Source: Eubacterium sp.
GTDB lineage: Bacteria > Bacillota > Clostridia > Lachnospirales > Lachnospiraceae
Assembly: GCA_017433615.1 (NCBI GenBank)
Contig: JAFRGW010000064.1
Span: forward strand, 1-64,000
Reading direction: 5' to 3'
DNA: 64,000 nucleotides
Shown: piece after piece, positions 34,610 to 44,236 of the stretch
How the letters are laid out: each line of letters begins with the position of its first letter
Position numbering within the stretch: position 1 is the stretch's first letter
The notes under the pieces: model-generated
Databases searched by the model: none
Told to the model about the DNA's origin: nothing
Seen by the model: the letters and a program-made list of their open reading frames with translations, nothing else
Translations under genes and position numbers: made by a program

Positions 34610-37600
34610 ATGCCGGAAACGTTGAAAAGAGAAGCTGTAAACCAGGCATTTACTTTTGATGCAATCCGCATTGGCCTGGCTTCCCCGGATAAAATCCGTG
34701 ACTGGTCTTACGGCGAAGTGAAAAAGCCGGAGACGATCAACTACAGAACGCTGAAGCCGGAAAAGGACGGCCTGTTCTGTGAGCGGATCTTCGGACCGAC
34801 GAAGGACTGGGAGTGCCACTGCGGTAAATATAAGAAAATCCGTTATAAAGGTGTTGTATGTGACCGCTGCGGCGTCGAGGTCACCAAGTCTTCTGTCCGC
34901 CGTGAGCGCATGGGACATATTGAGCTCGCAGCACCGGTATCACATATCTGGTATTTCAAGGGCATCCCGTCCCGCATGGGTCTGATCCTTGATATTTCTC
35001 CGCGTCTGCTGGAGCGCGTGCTTTATTTTGCAAGCTATATCGTTCTGGATCCGGGCGATACACGCCTGATGTACAAGCAGGTACTCGGCGAGGGCGAATA
35101 CCAGGAGGCAAGAGAGCAGTACGGAAGTGGATTCCGTGCAGGCATGGGTGCAGAGGCAATCAAAGAGCTGCTTTCAGCAGTTGATCTGGAGAAGGAATTC
35201 CAGGAGCTGAAGGCTGGATTTGATGATTCCACCGGTCAGAAACGTGCGCGTATCATCAAGCGTCTGGAGGTAATCGAGGCCTTCCGCGAATCCGGCAACA
35301 AGCCGGAGTGGATGGTCATGGACTGCATTCCGGTAATTCCGCCGGATCTGCGTCCGATGGTTCAGCTTGACGGCGGACGTTTTGCAACATCGGATCTGAA
35401 TGATCTGTACCGCAGAATTATTAACAGAAACAACCGTCTGAAGAGACTGCTGGATCTGGGTGCACCGGATATCATCGTGCGCAACGAGAAGCGTATGCTG
35501 CAGGAAGCAGTTGACGCACTGATCGACAATGGCCGCAGAGGCCGTCCGGTCACTGGCCCGGGCAACCGTGCGCTGAAATCTCTGTCCGACATGCTGAAGG
35601 GTAAATCCGGCCGTTTCCGTCAGAACCTGCTCGGAAAACGTGTCGACTACTCCGGACGTTCGGTTATCGTCGTCGGACCGGAGCTGAAGATCTATCAGTG
35701 CGGTCTGCCCAAAGAGATGGCAATCGAGCTGTTCAAACCGTTCGTTATGAAGGAGCTGGTTGCAAACGGCACAGCGCATAACATTAAAAATGCAAAGAAG
35801 ATGGTAGAGCGTCTGCAGCCGGAAGTCTGGGATGTCCTCGAGGAGGTTATCAAGGAGCATCCGGTTATGCTGAACCGTGCACCTACGCTGCACAGACTTG
35901 GTATTCAGGCATTTGAGCCGATCCTTGTCGAAGGTAAGGCAATCAAACTGCATCCGCTTGTATGTACTGCATTCAATGCTGACTTCGACGGCGACCAGAT
36001 GGCAGTACATCTTCCGCTTTCTGTTGAAGCACAGGCAGAGTGCCGCTTTATGCTGCTTTCCCCGAATAACCTGCTGAAGCCGTCTGACGGCGGTCCGGTG
36101 ACAGTCCCGACGCAGGATATGGTTCTGGGTATTTATTACATCACACAGAAGCGTCCGGGCGAAAAGGGTGAGGGCAGTTATTTCAAAGATATCAATGAGG
36201 CAATTCTCGCATTTGAGAATGGCTATATTACGATGCACACAGAGATCAACCTGCGCCGCACCGGCAAGGATGCCGCAGGCAATCCGATCAGCCAGGTTGT
36301 CAAGTGCACGCTCGGCCGCATGATCTTCAATGAGATCCTCCCGCAGGATCTTGGATTCGTAGACCGAACAATTCCGGGCAATGAACTGCTGCCGGAGGTT
36401 GACTTCATGGTTTCCAAGAAACATCTGAAGTCGATTATTCAGCGTCTGATTGATATTCACGGTGCTACCAGAACAGCTGAGGTACTGGACTCCATTAAAG
36501 CAATCGGCTATAAGTACTCAACACTGTCCGGTATTACCGTATCGATTTCTGATATGACCGTTCCCGGCATCAAACAGCAGCTGCTGGATGAGGCAGAGGA
36601 GACGGTTGAGCAGATCCAGCGGAACTACCGCCGCGGTCTGATCACAGATGAGGAGCGTTATAAAGAGGTTATCGAGACCTGGAAAGAGACCGATGACCGT
36701 CTTACAAAAGAGCTGCTCGGCGGACTGGATCAGTACAACAATATCTTCATGATGGCTGATTCCGGCGCCCGTGGTTCCGACAAGCAGATTAAACAGCTGG
36801 CCGGCATGCGAGGCCTGATGGCAGATACAACCGGTCATACGATTGAGCTGCCGATCAAGTCCAATTTCCGTGAAGGTCTGGACGTTCTGGAGTATTTCAT
36901 GTCCGCACACGGCGCCCGCAAGGGTCTGTCTGATACAGCGCTGCGTACAGCTGACTCGGGTTATCTGACCCGCCGTATGGTTGACGTCTCACAGGAACTG
37001 ATCATCCATGAGGCTGACTGTGCAGTCGGTCGCAATGAGATTCCGGGCATGTATGTCAGCCAGTTTGCAGACGGCAAAGAAGAGATTGAGAGCCTGCAGG
37101 AGCGTATCACAGGACGTTTTGCGTGCGAGGAAATCTGCGATGCCGAGGGTAATGTTCTGATCAAACCGAATCAGATGATTACATCCCGCCGGGCAGAGAA
37201 GATTCTCGCAAAGGGCGTGACAAAGGAAGGCGAGCCGGTGAAGCGCGTCAAGATCAGAAATATCCTGACCTGCCGCTCACATCTGGGTATCTGTGCAAAA
37301 TGCTACGGTGCAAACATGGCAAACGGCGAAGTCGTACAGGTCGGTGAATCAGTCGGTATTATCGCGGCACAGTCCATCGGTGAGCCCGGTACACAGCTGA
37401 CCATGCGTACGTTCCACACCGGCGGTGTTGCCGGCGGCGATATCACACAGGGTCTTCCCCGTGTCGAGGAGCTGTTTGAGGCACGTAAGCCGAAAGGTCT
37501 TGCAATCATCACCGAGATTGGCGGTGTTGCAAATATCAAAGACACCAAGAAGAAACGCGAGATCGTTGTTACAGATGAGAAAGAAGGCGTTTCCAAGACA

Positions 37601-38389
37601 TACCTGATCCCGTATGGATCACGCATTAAGATCACTGATGGCCAGATTCTTGAGGCCGGCGATGCACTGACAGAAGGTAGTGTAAATCCGCATGATATCC
37701 TGCGGATCAAGGGTGTAACAGATGTACAGGATTACATCCTTCGCGAGGTACAGCGTGTATACAGACTGCAGGGCGTTGAGATCTGTGACAAACATATTGA
37801 GGTGATTGTCCGCCAGATGCTGAAAAAGGTACGCGTCGAAGAAAGCGGCGATACCGATATGCTTCCGGGCGTCATGGTTGACTTCCTCGACTTCGCAGAT
37901 GAGAATGAGCGGATGCTCGAAGAGGGTAAGGAGCCTGCGACCGGCAAGCGCGTGCTGCTGGGTATCACCAAGGCTTCACTGGCGACGGATTCCTTCCTGT
38001 CTGCAGCGTCCTTCCAGGAGACGACACGTGTCCTGACAGATGCGGCAATCAAGGGCAAACACGACAAACTGATTGGTCTGAAGGAGAATGTCATTCTCGG
38101 TAAGCTGATTCCGGCCGGTACCGGCATGAAGGAATATAGCAATATCCATCTGGATACAGATGCGCACATCATTCCTGCGGCAGGTACTGAAGAAGATGAG
38201 CTGACGGAGAACGAGGCAGTCACTGCAGAAGACATGCAGACAGAAAATGAAACAGCAGAGGCTGTTGAAACGAGTGATCCGGATGATTCTTATGAAGAAA
38301 CTGCATTTCCGGAAGATGACGGGATTGAGGAAACCGGAACAGAAGAGACTGCGGCAGATGACGCAGAAACCGGTGAAGCAGAATATTAA
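34610..38389 (+). CDS. rpoC: RNA polymerase beta-prime subunit
   Basis: This 1259-residue catalytic subunit has the N-terminal zinc finger ([13 protein letters not shown] then CDRCGVE), the active-site [12 protein letters not shown] with three Mg-binding aspartates, the trigger-loop/bridge region and a second zinc site ([13 protein letters not shown]). About 70 acidic residues extend the C-terminus. ATG 34610 is chosen because AAAGGGG at 34596-34602 is spaced correctly for it; ATG 34604 is too close. Translation start lies 60 bases after the end of the structured element. Confidence 0.98.
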   Translation: MPETLKREAVNQAFTFDAIRIGLASPDKIRDWSYGEVKKPETINYRTLKPEKDGLFCERIFGPTKDWECHCGKYKKIRYKGVVCDRCGVEVTKSSVRRERMGHIELAAPVSHIWYFKGIPSRMGLILDISPRLLERVLYFASYIVLDPGDTRLMYKQVLGEGEYQEAREQYGSGFRAGMGAEAIKELLSAVDLEKEFQELKAGFDDSTGQKRARIIKRLEVIEAFRESGNKPEWMVMDCIPVIPPDLRPMVQLDGGRFATSDLNDLYRRIINRNNRLKRLLDLGAPDIIVRNEKRMLQEAVDALIDNGRRGRPVTGPGNRALKSLSDMLKGKSGRFRQNLLGKRVDYSGRSVIVVGPELKIYQCGLPKEMAIELFKPFVMKELVANGTAHNIKNAKKMVERLQPEVWDVLEEVIKEHPVMLNRAPTLHRLGIQAFEPILVEGKAIKLHPLVCTAFNADFDGDQMAVHLPLSVEAQAECRFMLLSPNNLLKPSDGGPVTVPTQDMVLGIYYITQKRPGEKGEGSYFKDINEAILAFENGYITMHTEINLRRTGKDAAGNPISQVVKCTLGRMIFNEILPQDLGFVDRTIPGNELLPEVDFMVSKKHLKSIIQRLIDIHGATRTAEVLDSIKAIGYKYSTLSGITVSISDMTVPGIKQQLLDEAEETVEQIQRNYRRGLITDEERYKEVIETWKETDDRLTKELLGGLDQYNNIFMMADSGARGSDKQIKQLAGMRGLMADTTGHTIELPIKSNFREGLDVLEYFMSAHGARKGLSDTALRTADSGYLTRRMVDVSQELIIHEADCAVGRNEIPGMYVSQFADGKEEIESLQERITGRFACEEICDAEGNVLIKPNQMITSRRAEKILAKGVTKEGEPVKRVKIRNILTCRSHLGICAKCYGANMANGEVVQVGESVGIIAAQSIGEPGTQLTMRTFHTGGVAGGDITQGLPRVEELFEARKPKGLAIITEIGGVANIKDTKKKREIVVTDEKEGVSKTYLIPYGSRIKITDGQILEAGDALTEGSVNPHDILRIKGVTDVQDYILREVQRVYRLQGVEICDKHIEVIVRQMLKKVRVEESGDTDMLPGVMVDFLDFADENERMLEEGKEPATGKRVLLGITKASLATDSFLSAASFQETTRVLTDAAIKGKHDKLIGLKENVILGKLIPAGTGMKEYSNIHLDTDAHIIPAAGTEEDELTENEAVTAEDMQTENETAEAVETSDPDDSYEETAFPEDDGIEETGTEETAADDAETGEAEY

Positions 38390-38404
38390 GACGATTTGAA
38401 CAAG

Positions 38405-38432
38405 AAGCCCCTCCGCCTGTGAAGGCGGGGGC
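38405..38432 (+). terminator. possible weak terminator after rpoC
   Basis: GCCCC-T-CCGCC pairs with GGCGG-GGGC around TGTGAA. The sequence after it (GGCTGTTCTTGCTTG) is only moderately T-rich, so it may be partial or a processing hairpin. Confidence 0.4.
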
Positions 38433-38516
38433 GGCTGTTCTTGCTTGTGCAGGAAATACTGCCGGCCTTCCGTCTTGCAGGAACCTGTTCGGGATATCAC
38501 GAAAAGGAGTAAGTTG

Positions 38517-39083
38517 TTGCAACTGGTAGAATTATGCCTTCTCGCAGTCGGCCTCTCAATGGATGCATTCGCAGTTTCTGTCTGTAAAGGACTTGCGATG
38601 CACCGTTCGTACAGGAAGGCTGCCGTGGTGATCGGACTCTGGTTCGGGGGATTTCAGGCATTGATGCCGCTGCTCGGCTATCTGGCAGGCAGCAGCTTTA
38701 TGCATCTGATCCGGCAGATTGACCACTGGATTGCATTCGGACTGCTCGCCGGAATCGGGCTCAATATGCTGCGGGAAGCGCTGCACGCAAAGGAAGAAGC
38801 GGAACTGCAGAATGCAGACATTTCCTTCCTTACGATGCTGCTGCTTGCGGTTGCAACCAGCATTGATGCACTGGCAGCCGGTGTTTCATTTGCCGCACTG
38901 CAAATGAACATTTTTATGGCGATCTGTATGATCGGATGCACAACGTTTGTGATTTCAGCAGCAGGTGTCGTGATCGGTCATCTGTATGGAAGCCGTTTTC
39001 GAAAATCTGCTGAAGTTCTGGGCGGAATTATTTTAATCTTAATTGGTGTGAAAATTCTGCTGGAACATTTGCTTGGTATATAA
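38517..39083 (+). CDS. mntP: putative manganese efflux pump MntP
   Basis: This 188-residue protein has six membrane helices and the two-repeat structure of MntP (DUF204), with one conserved acidic motif in each half: SMDAFAVS (near the N-terminus) and SIDALAAGVS (about 107-116). It exports Mn(II). AAAAGGAG at 38502-38509 places the start at TTG 38517 (or 38514). No yybP-ykoY manganese riboswitch was recognised in the 127 bases between rpoC and this gene. Confidence 0.9.
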   Translation: MQLVELCLLAVGLSMDAFAVSVCKGLAMHRSYRKAAVVIGLWFGGFQALMPLLGYLAGSSFMHLIRQIDHWIAFGLLAGIGLNMLREALHAKEEAELQNADISFLTMLLLAVATSIDALAAGVSFAALQMNIFMAICMIGCTTFVISAAGVVIGHLYGSRFRKSAEVLGGIILILIGVKILLEHLLGI

Positions 39084-39113
39084 AGAGAGCAGTATGTATT
39101 AAGAGGTACAGAG

Positions 39114-40625
39114 ATGTCATCTGATAAAAGCTCTGAGGTCCGGACAAAGAGAACATCCGGAAGAAATACATCCGGCAGACGGGCCGGAGGCAGAAGCGGC
39201 TATAAAAAGAATACCGGCAGGGAGGATCTTTTCAGCGCTTATCTGAAAACGGCAATTGCGGTTGTCGCTGTGGTAGCGGTGATTGCTGTAATCTGGCTGA
39301 TTGTAAAGCCGTTTCGTATGCGCGCAGAAAAGGCGCGTCTCGAAACAGCCGTCAGTGAATCAGATGCACTTGAGATTACAGTGGATCCCGAGGCAGAGGA
39401 TGGTTCGGGACAGGCCGGACGTGCCAGGATTCCGGATGGTATGAGTGTCCGCTATGATACGCCGGGCTGGCAGCACGATGACAAGGGCTGGTGGTATGCC
39501 AGTGATGAAAAAACCTTTTATGTGAACGGATGGTTCACGCTCGATCAGCAGGAGTATCATTTTGACAGCACCGGGTACATGGATACCGGCTGGACTGCGA
39601 TCGGCGGAAAAGGCTGTTATTTTGACGAGCACGGTGTATATGACAGTGCGGCAGACAATTCACGTATGATCGCGCTCACGTTTGACGACGGACCGGGTGA
39701 ATATACAAATGAACTGCTGGATCTGCTTGAGGAGAACGATGCGAAAGCTACGTTCTTCATGCTTGGTGAATGCGTTGAACAGTATGGATCCGAAACGATC
39801 CCGCGGATGGTAAAACTCGGCTGTCAGCTCGGCAATCATTCATATGATCACAGCGATATGACAACCCTTTCGCTCAGTGCCGCACTGCAGCAGTTCAAGG
39901 ATACGGACGCACAGATCGCAAAGTACAGCGGAGGGGCTCCTGCATCGTTGATACGTTTTCCTTATGGAAGCTTCAATGCTGAACTGGAAAAAAGTATCGA
40001 TAAGCCAAGTATTTACTGGAATTTTGACACACAGGACTGGACGAAGCCGGATACGTATGAGATGGCGCAGAAAGTCATTTCAAATGTAGAAGGCGGCGAT
40101 ATTGTGCTGATGCATGATATTCATGAAAACACGATCACATCATGTAAAACCATGATCGCCGGGCTTCGTGAAGCAGGATTCCAGATGGTAACCCTCTCAG
40201 AACTTGCAGCTGCAAGAGGGTTTGATATGGAAGCCGGCGTCACGTACTATGGTTTCAGCGATACAGATATCGCCCACGGATCTGTCTCGGACAAGAAAGA
40301 CGGAACAGAAGCAGCTGATGATGCGGTGGCAGCGGCGGCAGCAGGTACTTCGGAGAATGCTGATATCGCAGCAGGTGATGCATCGGGCAGTCAGCTTACG
40401 GAAGAGGCTGCAAATGGTGATGCCGGTGACAGCAGTACCGGAGATACCGGAAGTTATGATGAAAGTGGTTCGGATGACAGCTACGGCGATGACAGCTACG
40501 ATGAGAGTTACGACGAAAGTGAGTCCGGCGGAAGTACTGACGAGAGTGATTCGGAAGAGTCATCGGATTCAGGCGGTGAAGATTCCGCATCGGTTTACAA
40601 CGATTCTGCGGTGGCAGATTACTGA
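39114..40625 (+). CDS. membrane-anchored polysaccharide (peptidoglycan) deacetylase
   Basis: This 503-residue protein has a basic cytoplasmic N-terminus, one membrane helix (about 43-65), two cell-wall-binding-type repeats (GWWYAS, GWTAIGGKGCYF; about 119-180) and a NodB domain. All metal-site motifs are present: TFDDGP (about 189), NHSYDH (about 241-246), RFPYGS (about 280), DTQDW and LMHDIH. It should remove acetyl groups from GlcNAc in wall glycan (PgdA type), giving lysozyme resistance. The last 120 residues are a Ser/Asp/Gly-rich acidic tail. It shares its repeats with the hydrolases at 6485-12004. It ends at the bidirectional terminator at 40658. Confidence 0.9.
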   Translation: MSSDKSSEVRTKRTSGRNTSGRRAGGRSGYKKNTGREDLFSAYLKTAIAVVAVVAVIAVIWLIVKPFRMRAEKARLETAVSESDALEITVDPEAEDGSGQAGRARIPDGMSVRYDTPGWQHDDKGWWYASDEKTFYVNGWFTLDQQEYHFDSTGYMDTGWTAIGGKGCYFDEHGVYDSAADNSRMIALTFDDGPGEYTNELLDLLEENDAKATFFMLGECVEQYGSETIPRMVKLGCQLGNHSYDHSDMTTLSLSAALQQFKDTDAQIAKYSGGAPASLIRFPYGSFNAELEKSIDKPSIYWNFDTQDWTKPDTYEMAQKVISNVEGGDIVLMHDIHENTITSCKTMIAGLREAGFQMVTLSELAAARGFDMEAGVTYYGFSDTDIAHGSVSDKKDGTEAADDAVAAAAAGTSENADIAAGDASGSQLTEEAANGDAGDSSTGDTGSYDESGSDDSYGDDSYDESYDESESGGSTDESDSEESSDSGGEDSASVYNDSAVADY

Positions 40626-40657
40626 TTGATAAATACTGAAAGCAATAAGAACTTATG

Positions 40658-40699
40658 AAAAAAGGACCGGCGCATTAATATAGATGCGCCGGTCTTTAT
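40658..40699. terminator. bidirectional terminator
   Basis: AAAGGACCGGCGCAT pairs with ATGCGCCGGTCTTT around a short AT loop, with A-run before and TTTATTA after. It separates the deacetylase gene from the convergent prs. Confidence 0.85.
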
Positions 40700-40731
40700 T
40701 AGATTCCGTTATTAAGCGTTCTTTGTTACGA

Positions 40732-41925
40732 TTAGATTTCCTCCCCGTCGGCATAGCGGCGCAGAACCTTCTGGATGCGTGCAGCAGGATCCAGAAGATC
40801 ACTGATGGATGTGTCATGATTCAGTGTATCAATCAGCAGAGCAATGTACTTGCTCAGGTCACAGCAGTGATAGTAACGCCGTGACTGCAGCTCCGGTCTC
40901 TGATAGACGAGATTGGTCGTGAAGATCTTTGTGAACAGGCCGTCTTTGTAAGCCTGGTCAATATGCTCCAGTCCGTTGGTGAACATTCCGAAGGTTGCAC
41001 AGAAATAAATATTGCGTGCACCCATTTTTTTCAGCAGGGTGGCCACTTCAATCATCGTGTTGCCGGAAGAAAGCATGTCATCCATGATGATCATATCCTT
41101 GCCGGCTACATCCGTGCCCAGAAACTCATGTGCGACAATGGGGTTGCGTCCGTCAATGATGGTTGAATAATCACGCCGCCGGTATACCATGCCCATATCA
41201 ACGCCGAGATTGTTTGCAAGGTAGATCGAGCGTTTCATCCCGGCTTCATCAGGACTGATCACCATCAGGTGGTCGGAATCCACTTTTACATTTTCGCCGT
41301 AGCGCAGAATGTTTTTGATGAACTGATAGGAGCAGGTGACGGTTTCAAAACCGTGACGCGGAATCGCGTTTTGTACACGCGGATCATGCGCGTCAAACGT
41401 AATGATATTTTCGACACCCATACGAACCAGTTCCTGCAGCGCCAGCGCACAGTCCAGTGACTCGCGGCCGTTCCGCACATTCTGGCGGCTCTCGTAGAGG
41501 AATGGCATGATCACATTGATGCGCCGGGCTTTTCCGCCGATTGCGGCAATCGTACGCTTCAGATCTCCGAAATGATCGTCCGGCGACATACGGTTTTCAT
41601 AGCCGAACATGCGGTATGTGATGGAATAGTTGCAGATATCCACCAGGATGAACATGTCATCGCCGCGGATGGAATCATTGATCACACCCTTTCCTTCACC
41701 TGTGCCGAAACGTGAGATTTTATGAGAAATCAGATAATTGTCTCTGGAGTATCCTGCATGATACAGGGAGGACTCGCCTTTAAAATCTCTTCCGCGGCGC
41801 CACTCAACAAGATAATCATTGACTTTTTGGCCGAGCTCTGTACAGCTCTGCAGAGCAATCAGACCGAGACGTCCGGATGGAAGGGCATCAAAATAGTTGT
41901 TCTCAGATGGATTATTAACCGTCAT
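40732..41925 (-). CDS. prs: ribose-phosphate pyrophosphokinase (long form)
   Basis: This 397-residue PRPP synthetase-family protein is about 75 residues longer than usual bacterial Prs (roughly 315-320). N-terminal (FILVDICNYS, MPFLYESRQNVRNGRE) and C-terminal (TFDAHDPRVQ, DEAGMKRS, MDDMLSSGNTM) halves of the fold are visible. The PRPP loop reads DDMLSSGNTM, where the canonical form is DDxxDTxGT, and the catalytic flexible loop retains RRR. GGGAGAAC lies eight bases upstream. It is the last gene of a minus-strand run with murC, dnaD-like and dnaI-like genes, 24 bases behind the helicase loader. The divergence from canonical Prs is noted but the product assignment is likely. Confidence 0.85.
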   Translation of the reverse strand: MTVNNPSENNYFDALPSGRLGLIALQSCTELGQKVNDYLVEWRRGRDFKGESSLYHAGYSRDNYLISHKISRFGTGEGKGVINDSIRGDDMFILVDICNYSITYRMFGYENRMSPDDHFGDLKRTIAAIGGKARRINVIMPFLYESRQNVRNGRESLDCALALQELVRMGVENIITFDAHDPRVQNAIPRHGFETVTCSYQFIKNILRYGENVKVDSDHLMVISPDEAGMKRSIYLANNLGVDMGMVYRRRDYSTIIDGRNPIVAHEFLGTDVAGKDMIIMDDMLSSGNTMIEVATLLKKMGARNIYFCATFGMFTNGLEHIDQAYKDGLFTKIFTTNLVYQRPELQSRRYYHCCDLSKYIALLIDTLNHDTSISDLLDPAARIQKVLRRYADGEEI

Positions 41926-41949
41926 ACGTAAGTGTTCTCCCTGACAGAT

Positions 41950-42930
41950 TTATTTACCCTGCAGTGTCTTCTGAATGCGGATATCACGGCCGAACAGGCG
42001 GATCAGCGTGTAGGAACCGAGAATGCGCGAGAATGTCCGCTCTGAATAGATTTCTGCAAATTTTTCCAGAGACAGATTTGTCGAGATAATGGTTGCTTTT
42101 TTCTTGAGAATCCGTTCATTTACACAAAGAAACAGCTGTGAGGAAACAAATGCATTGGTCATTTCCGTGCCGAGATCATCGATGATCAGAAGATCACAGG
42201 AAAAAATCTGGTCGGAAAAATCGACGGCGTCCTCGTTGCGGTCGAATGCACTTTCTGCGAGATGATCAAAGAGATCGTGTGCAGTCAGATATACGACCGT
42301 ATGTCCGCGCTGAATCAGTTCATGGGCGATACAGTGTGAAAGAAAACTCTTCCCGACACCTGTGTCACCGTAGATACAGAGGTTTTCAAAAGTTGTTTCA
42401 AACTGCTGAACAAACCTGACGGCGGTCTCTCTGGCGCGCAGTGCATTTGCACGGGAAGAAACGCCGGAAGTATCCATAATATCATCCGAATAGTATTCAA
42501 GAATAAACCGGTCGAAATTCTCCTCCTGCAGCAGTTTCTGGTCATGTGATCCGCTGTAGAGGTAATCAACCTCTGCCTGCAGAAAGCAGTCGCATTTGCG
42601 TCCGTCAATCAGGCCGGTATCCCTGCATTTCGGACAGGTATAATGCAGCTCCAGATAATCTGCGGGATATCCGTGTGCCTGCAGCAGAACCTTTCGCTCT
42701 TCTGCAAGATCTGCAATCGCGTTCTCCAGATTAAAATCATCTGTATCCTGTTCCAGAACAGCCCGCGCTTTCCTGAGTGAAAGAGAAGCGATCTCACCGG
42801 AGAGTTCAGCAAGACGCGGGATCTTTGCATACGCCTCGTCAATGCGGGCTTCCTGCGCACGTCGGTTATCAAGCTGCCGGTCATTATAGATTCGCATGAT
42901 GGCATCATATGCCGCATTGGAAAGCGCCAT
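41950..42930 (-). CDS. DnaI/DnaC-like helicase-loader ATPase
   Basis: This 326-residue protein has an N-terminal helical region, then a cysteine cluster CPKCRDTGLIDGRKCDCF (about 97-114) suggesting a zinc or Fe-S site as in DnaI. An AAA+ domain follows, with Walker A YGDTGVGKSF (about 188), Walker B LLIIDDLGTE (about 247-256) and sensor STNLSLEK. It loads the replicative helicase. ATG 42930 has GGGAGAA upstream; the frame extends to 42960 but runs into the 39-bp tandem repeats. Directly upstream is the DnaD-like primosome gene, so the two form a replication-restart pair. Confidence 0.88.
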   Translation of the reverse strand: MALSNAAYDAIMRIYNDRQLDNRRAQEARIDEAYAKIPRLAELSGEIASLSLRKARAVLEQDTDDFNLENAIADLAEERKVLLQAHGYPADYLELHYTCPKCRDTGLIDGRKCDCFLQAEVDYLYSGSHDQKLLQEENFDRFILEYYSDDIMDTSGVSSRANALRARETAVRFVQQFETTFENLCIYGDTGVGKSFLSHCIAHELIQRGHTVVYLTAHDLFDHLAESAFDRNEDAVDFSDQIFSCDLLIIDDLGTEMTNAFVSSQLFLCVNERILKKKATIISTNLSLEKFAEIYSERTFSRILGSYTLIRLFGRDIRIQKTLQGK

Positions 42931-42950
42931 GAAAAATTCTCCCATACTGG

Positions 42951-43066
42951 CCGGTCTCAATTGTCTGCCGGGGAATCAGATTCGCCTGTCCGGTTTCAAT
43001 TGTCTGCCGGGGAATCAGATTCGCCTGTCCGGTCTCAATTGTCTGCCGGGAAATCAGATTCGCTGT
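42951..43066. repeat. three tandem 39-bp repeats
   Basis: Three near-identical copies (42951-42989, 42990-43028, 43029-43066) of a unit starting CCGGTCTCAATTGTCTGCCG and ending CAGATTCGCCTGT. The last copy on the plus strand encodes the last 10 codons and the stop of the DnaD-like gene; the other two copies repeat that sequence downstream in the same frame. The unit is 13 codons long. Confidence 0.95.
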
Positions 43067-44192
43067 TCGTTGCTGTCTTCTGGCTTTGCAGAAGCTGCTG
43101 TTCGAGTGACTGGAAATCATAGCTGCGCTGCGTGAAATTATTAAAGCGGTTGCCAGCAGCTGCAGAAGATGTTTTTTGTACGGCGTCTCTTCTGGCCGGA
43201 TTTCGCGAAGCAGATGCGCTGTTTGAATGTTTTTGATCCAGAGCAGCAACTTCAGCCAGTGACTTAACACCGGATGCATGCCAGGATGTCAGTATTTTAT
43301 CTGCATAATCGAAACTTGCACGGCCTGTCTGTGTGACGGTACGTTCGCATGCTTCCCGGATCAGTTCCATGGAAAAACCGAAATCTTTCAGCCATTTCTT
43401 CATGTAGGCTGCTTCTTTTGTGACCGGACTGCGGTTTGTAATTCCAAACGCCCGGAGAATCCGGAAATAATCGCGGCTCCAGAGAATCGTCCGTTCCCGG
43501 GCTTCTGCAGTGGTTTTGACGCCGTCATTGTACCACTCCAGACCGACCTTTTCAATATAATGCATGCTGCGTTTCTCTTTTAGTACGCAGTATTCGATCA
43601 GATAATCAATCAGATCAACGGAAAAATGCAGTTCATCATATAGATAGAGCAGCCGGTTCAGATCCGTTGAACTCAAGGTACGTCCGAGATATTGCTCGGC
43701 AATTGTGACGATCTGCCGGACATCTGCCTGATCACGCAGCAGAACACCGGTGCGGTCGTTGGAAAGTGCCGGCACAGTCTGTGATCCGGCTGCCTTTTCC
43801 GGCCGGTACTTACGTTCCGCCGACTGTGTCCGCAGATCCCTGTCCGGATGTACTGCGGGTTCAGACGGAATGGTGTGCGTCTCTTTTGCGGCGTCAGAAA
43901 ATACGAAGCGGATACCGGCAATGGTCTGGTCTCCCTGCGAACGTTTTACTTCAATGAGACCGCGCTCCTCCCAGTAGCGGATCGCCCGTGTGATATCCCG
44001 CTCGGTACAGGAAAAAACATCGGCTGTCTCCGCCAGAGAAAACTGTCCGCGTTTCTGCTGCACCAGCTGCAGCAGATAGATATATATTTTGACAAATTCA
44101 CCGTTCGCATGAGGCATATGCTGCTCAATAAAAAGATCCGGCAGCATGGTATAGGATTCTCCGCGATCGGTATTTAGCTGTATCGCGCTCAT
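43035..44192 (-). CDS. DnaD-domain replication initiation/primosome protein
   Basis: This 385-residue protein has an N-terminal winged helix (about 25-105, TADVFSCTERDITRAIRYWEERG region) followed by a linker and two DnaD-type (DnaB_2) domains (about 160-240 and 250-325, YADKILTSW and KIGLEWYNDG-like signatures). Such proteins act with DnaI in helicase loading at origin or at stalled forks. The final stretch (NSESDFPADN and stop) is encoded by a 39-bp tandem repeat. AAAGGGG lies before ATG 44192. It lies 44 bases downstream of murC on the same strand. Confidence 0.88.
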   Translation of the reverse strand: MSAIQLNTDRGESYTMLPDLFIEQHMPHANGEFVKIYIYLLQLVQQKRGQFSLAETADVFSCTERDITRAIRYWEERGLIEVKRSQGDQTIAGIRFVFSDAAKETHTIPSEPAVHPDRDLRTQSAERKYRPEKAAGSQTVPALSNDRTGVLLRDQADVRQIVTIAEQYLGRTLSSTDLNRLLYLYDELHFSVDLIDYLIEYCVLKEKRSMHYIEKVGLEWYNDGVKTTAEARERTILWSRDYFRILRAFGITNRSPVTKEAAYMKKWLKDFGFSMELIREACERTVTQTGRASFDYADKILTSWHASGVKSLAEVAALDQKHSNSASASRNPARRDAVQKTSSAAAGNRFNNFTQRSYDFQSLEQQLLQSQKTATNSESDFPADN

Positions 44193-44236
44193 GCGGTGCC
44201 CCTTTCAGAGAATTCCCGTGACTTGATCACAGGATT

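Noticed and set aside
34474..34659. 61-residue frame across the rpoB-rpoC gap
   Set aside because: Falls within the folded repeat element and overlaps the rpoC ribosome site; similar frames arise whenever the element is translated.
38390..38516. yybP-ykoY manganese riboswitch before mntP
   Set aside because: None of the conserved internal-loop sequences of that class was seen; the region has only a GC-rich hairpin.
42951..43066. CRISPR-like repeat array
   Set aside because: Repeats are directly adjacent with no spacers, only three copies, and one copy is coding.
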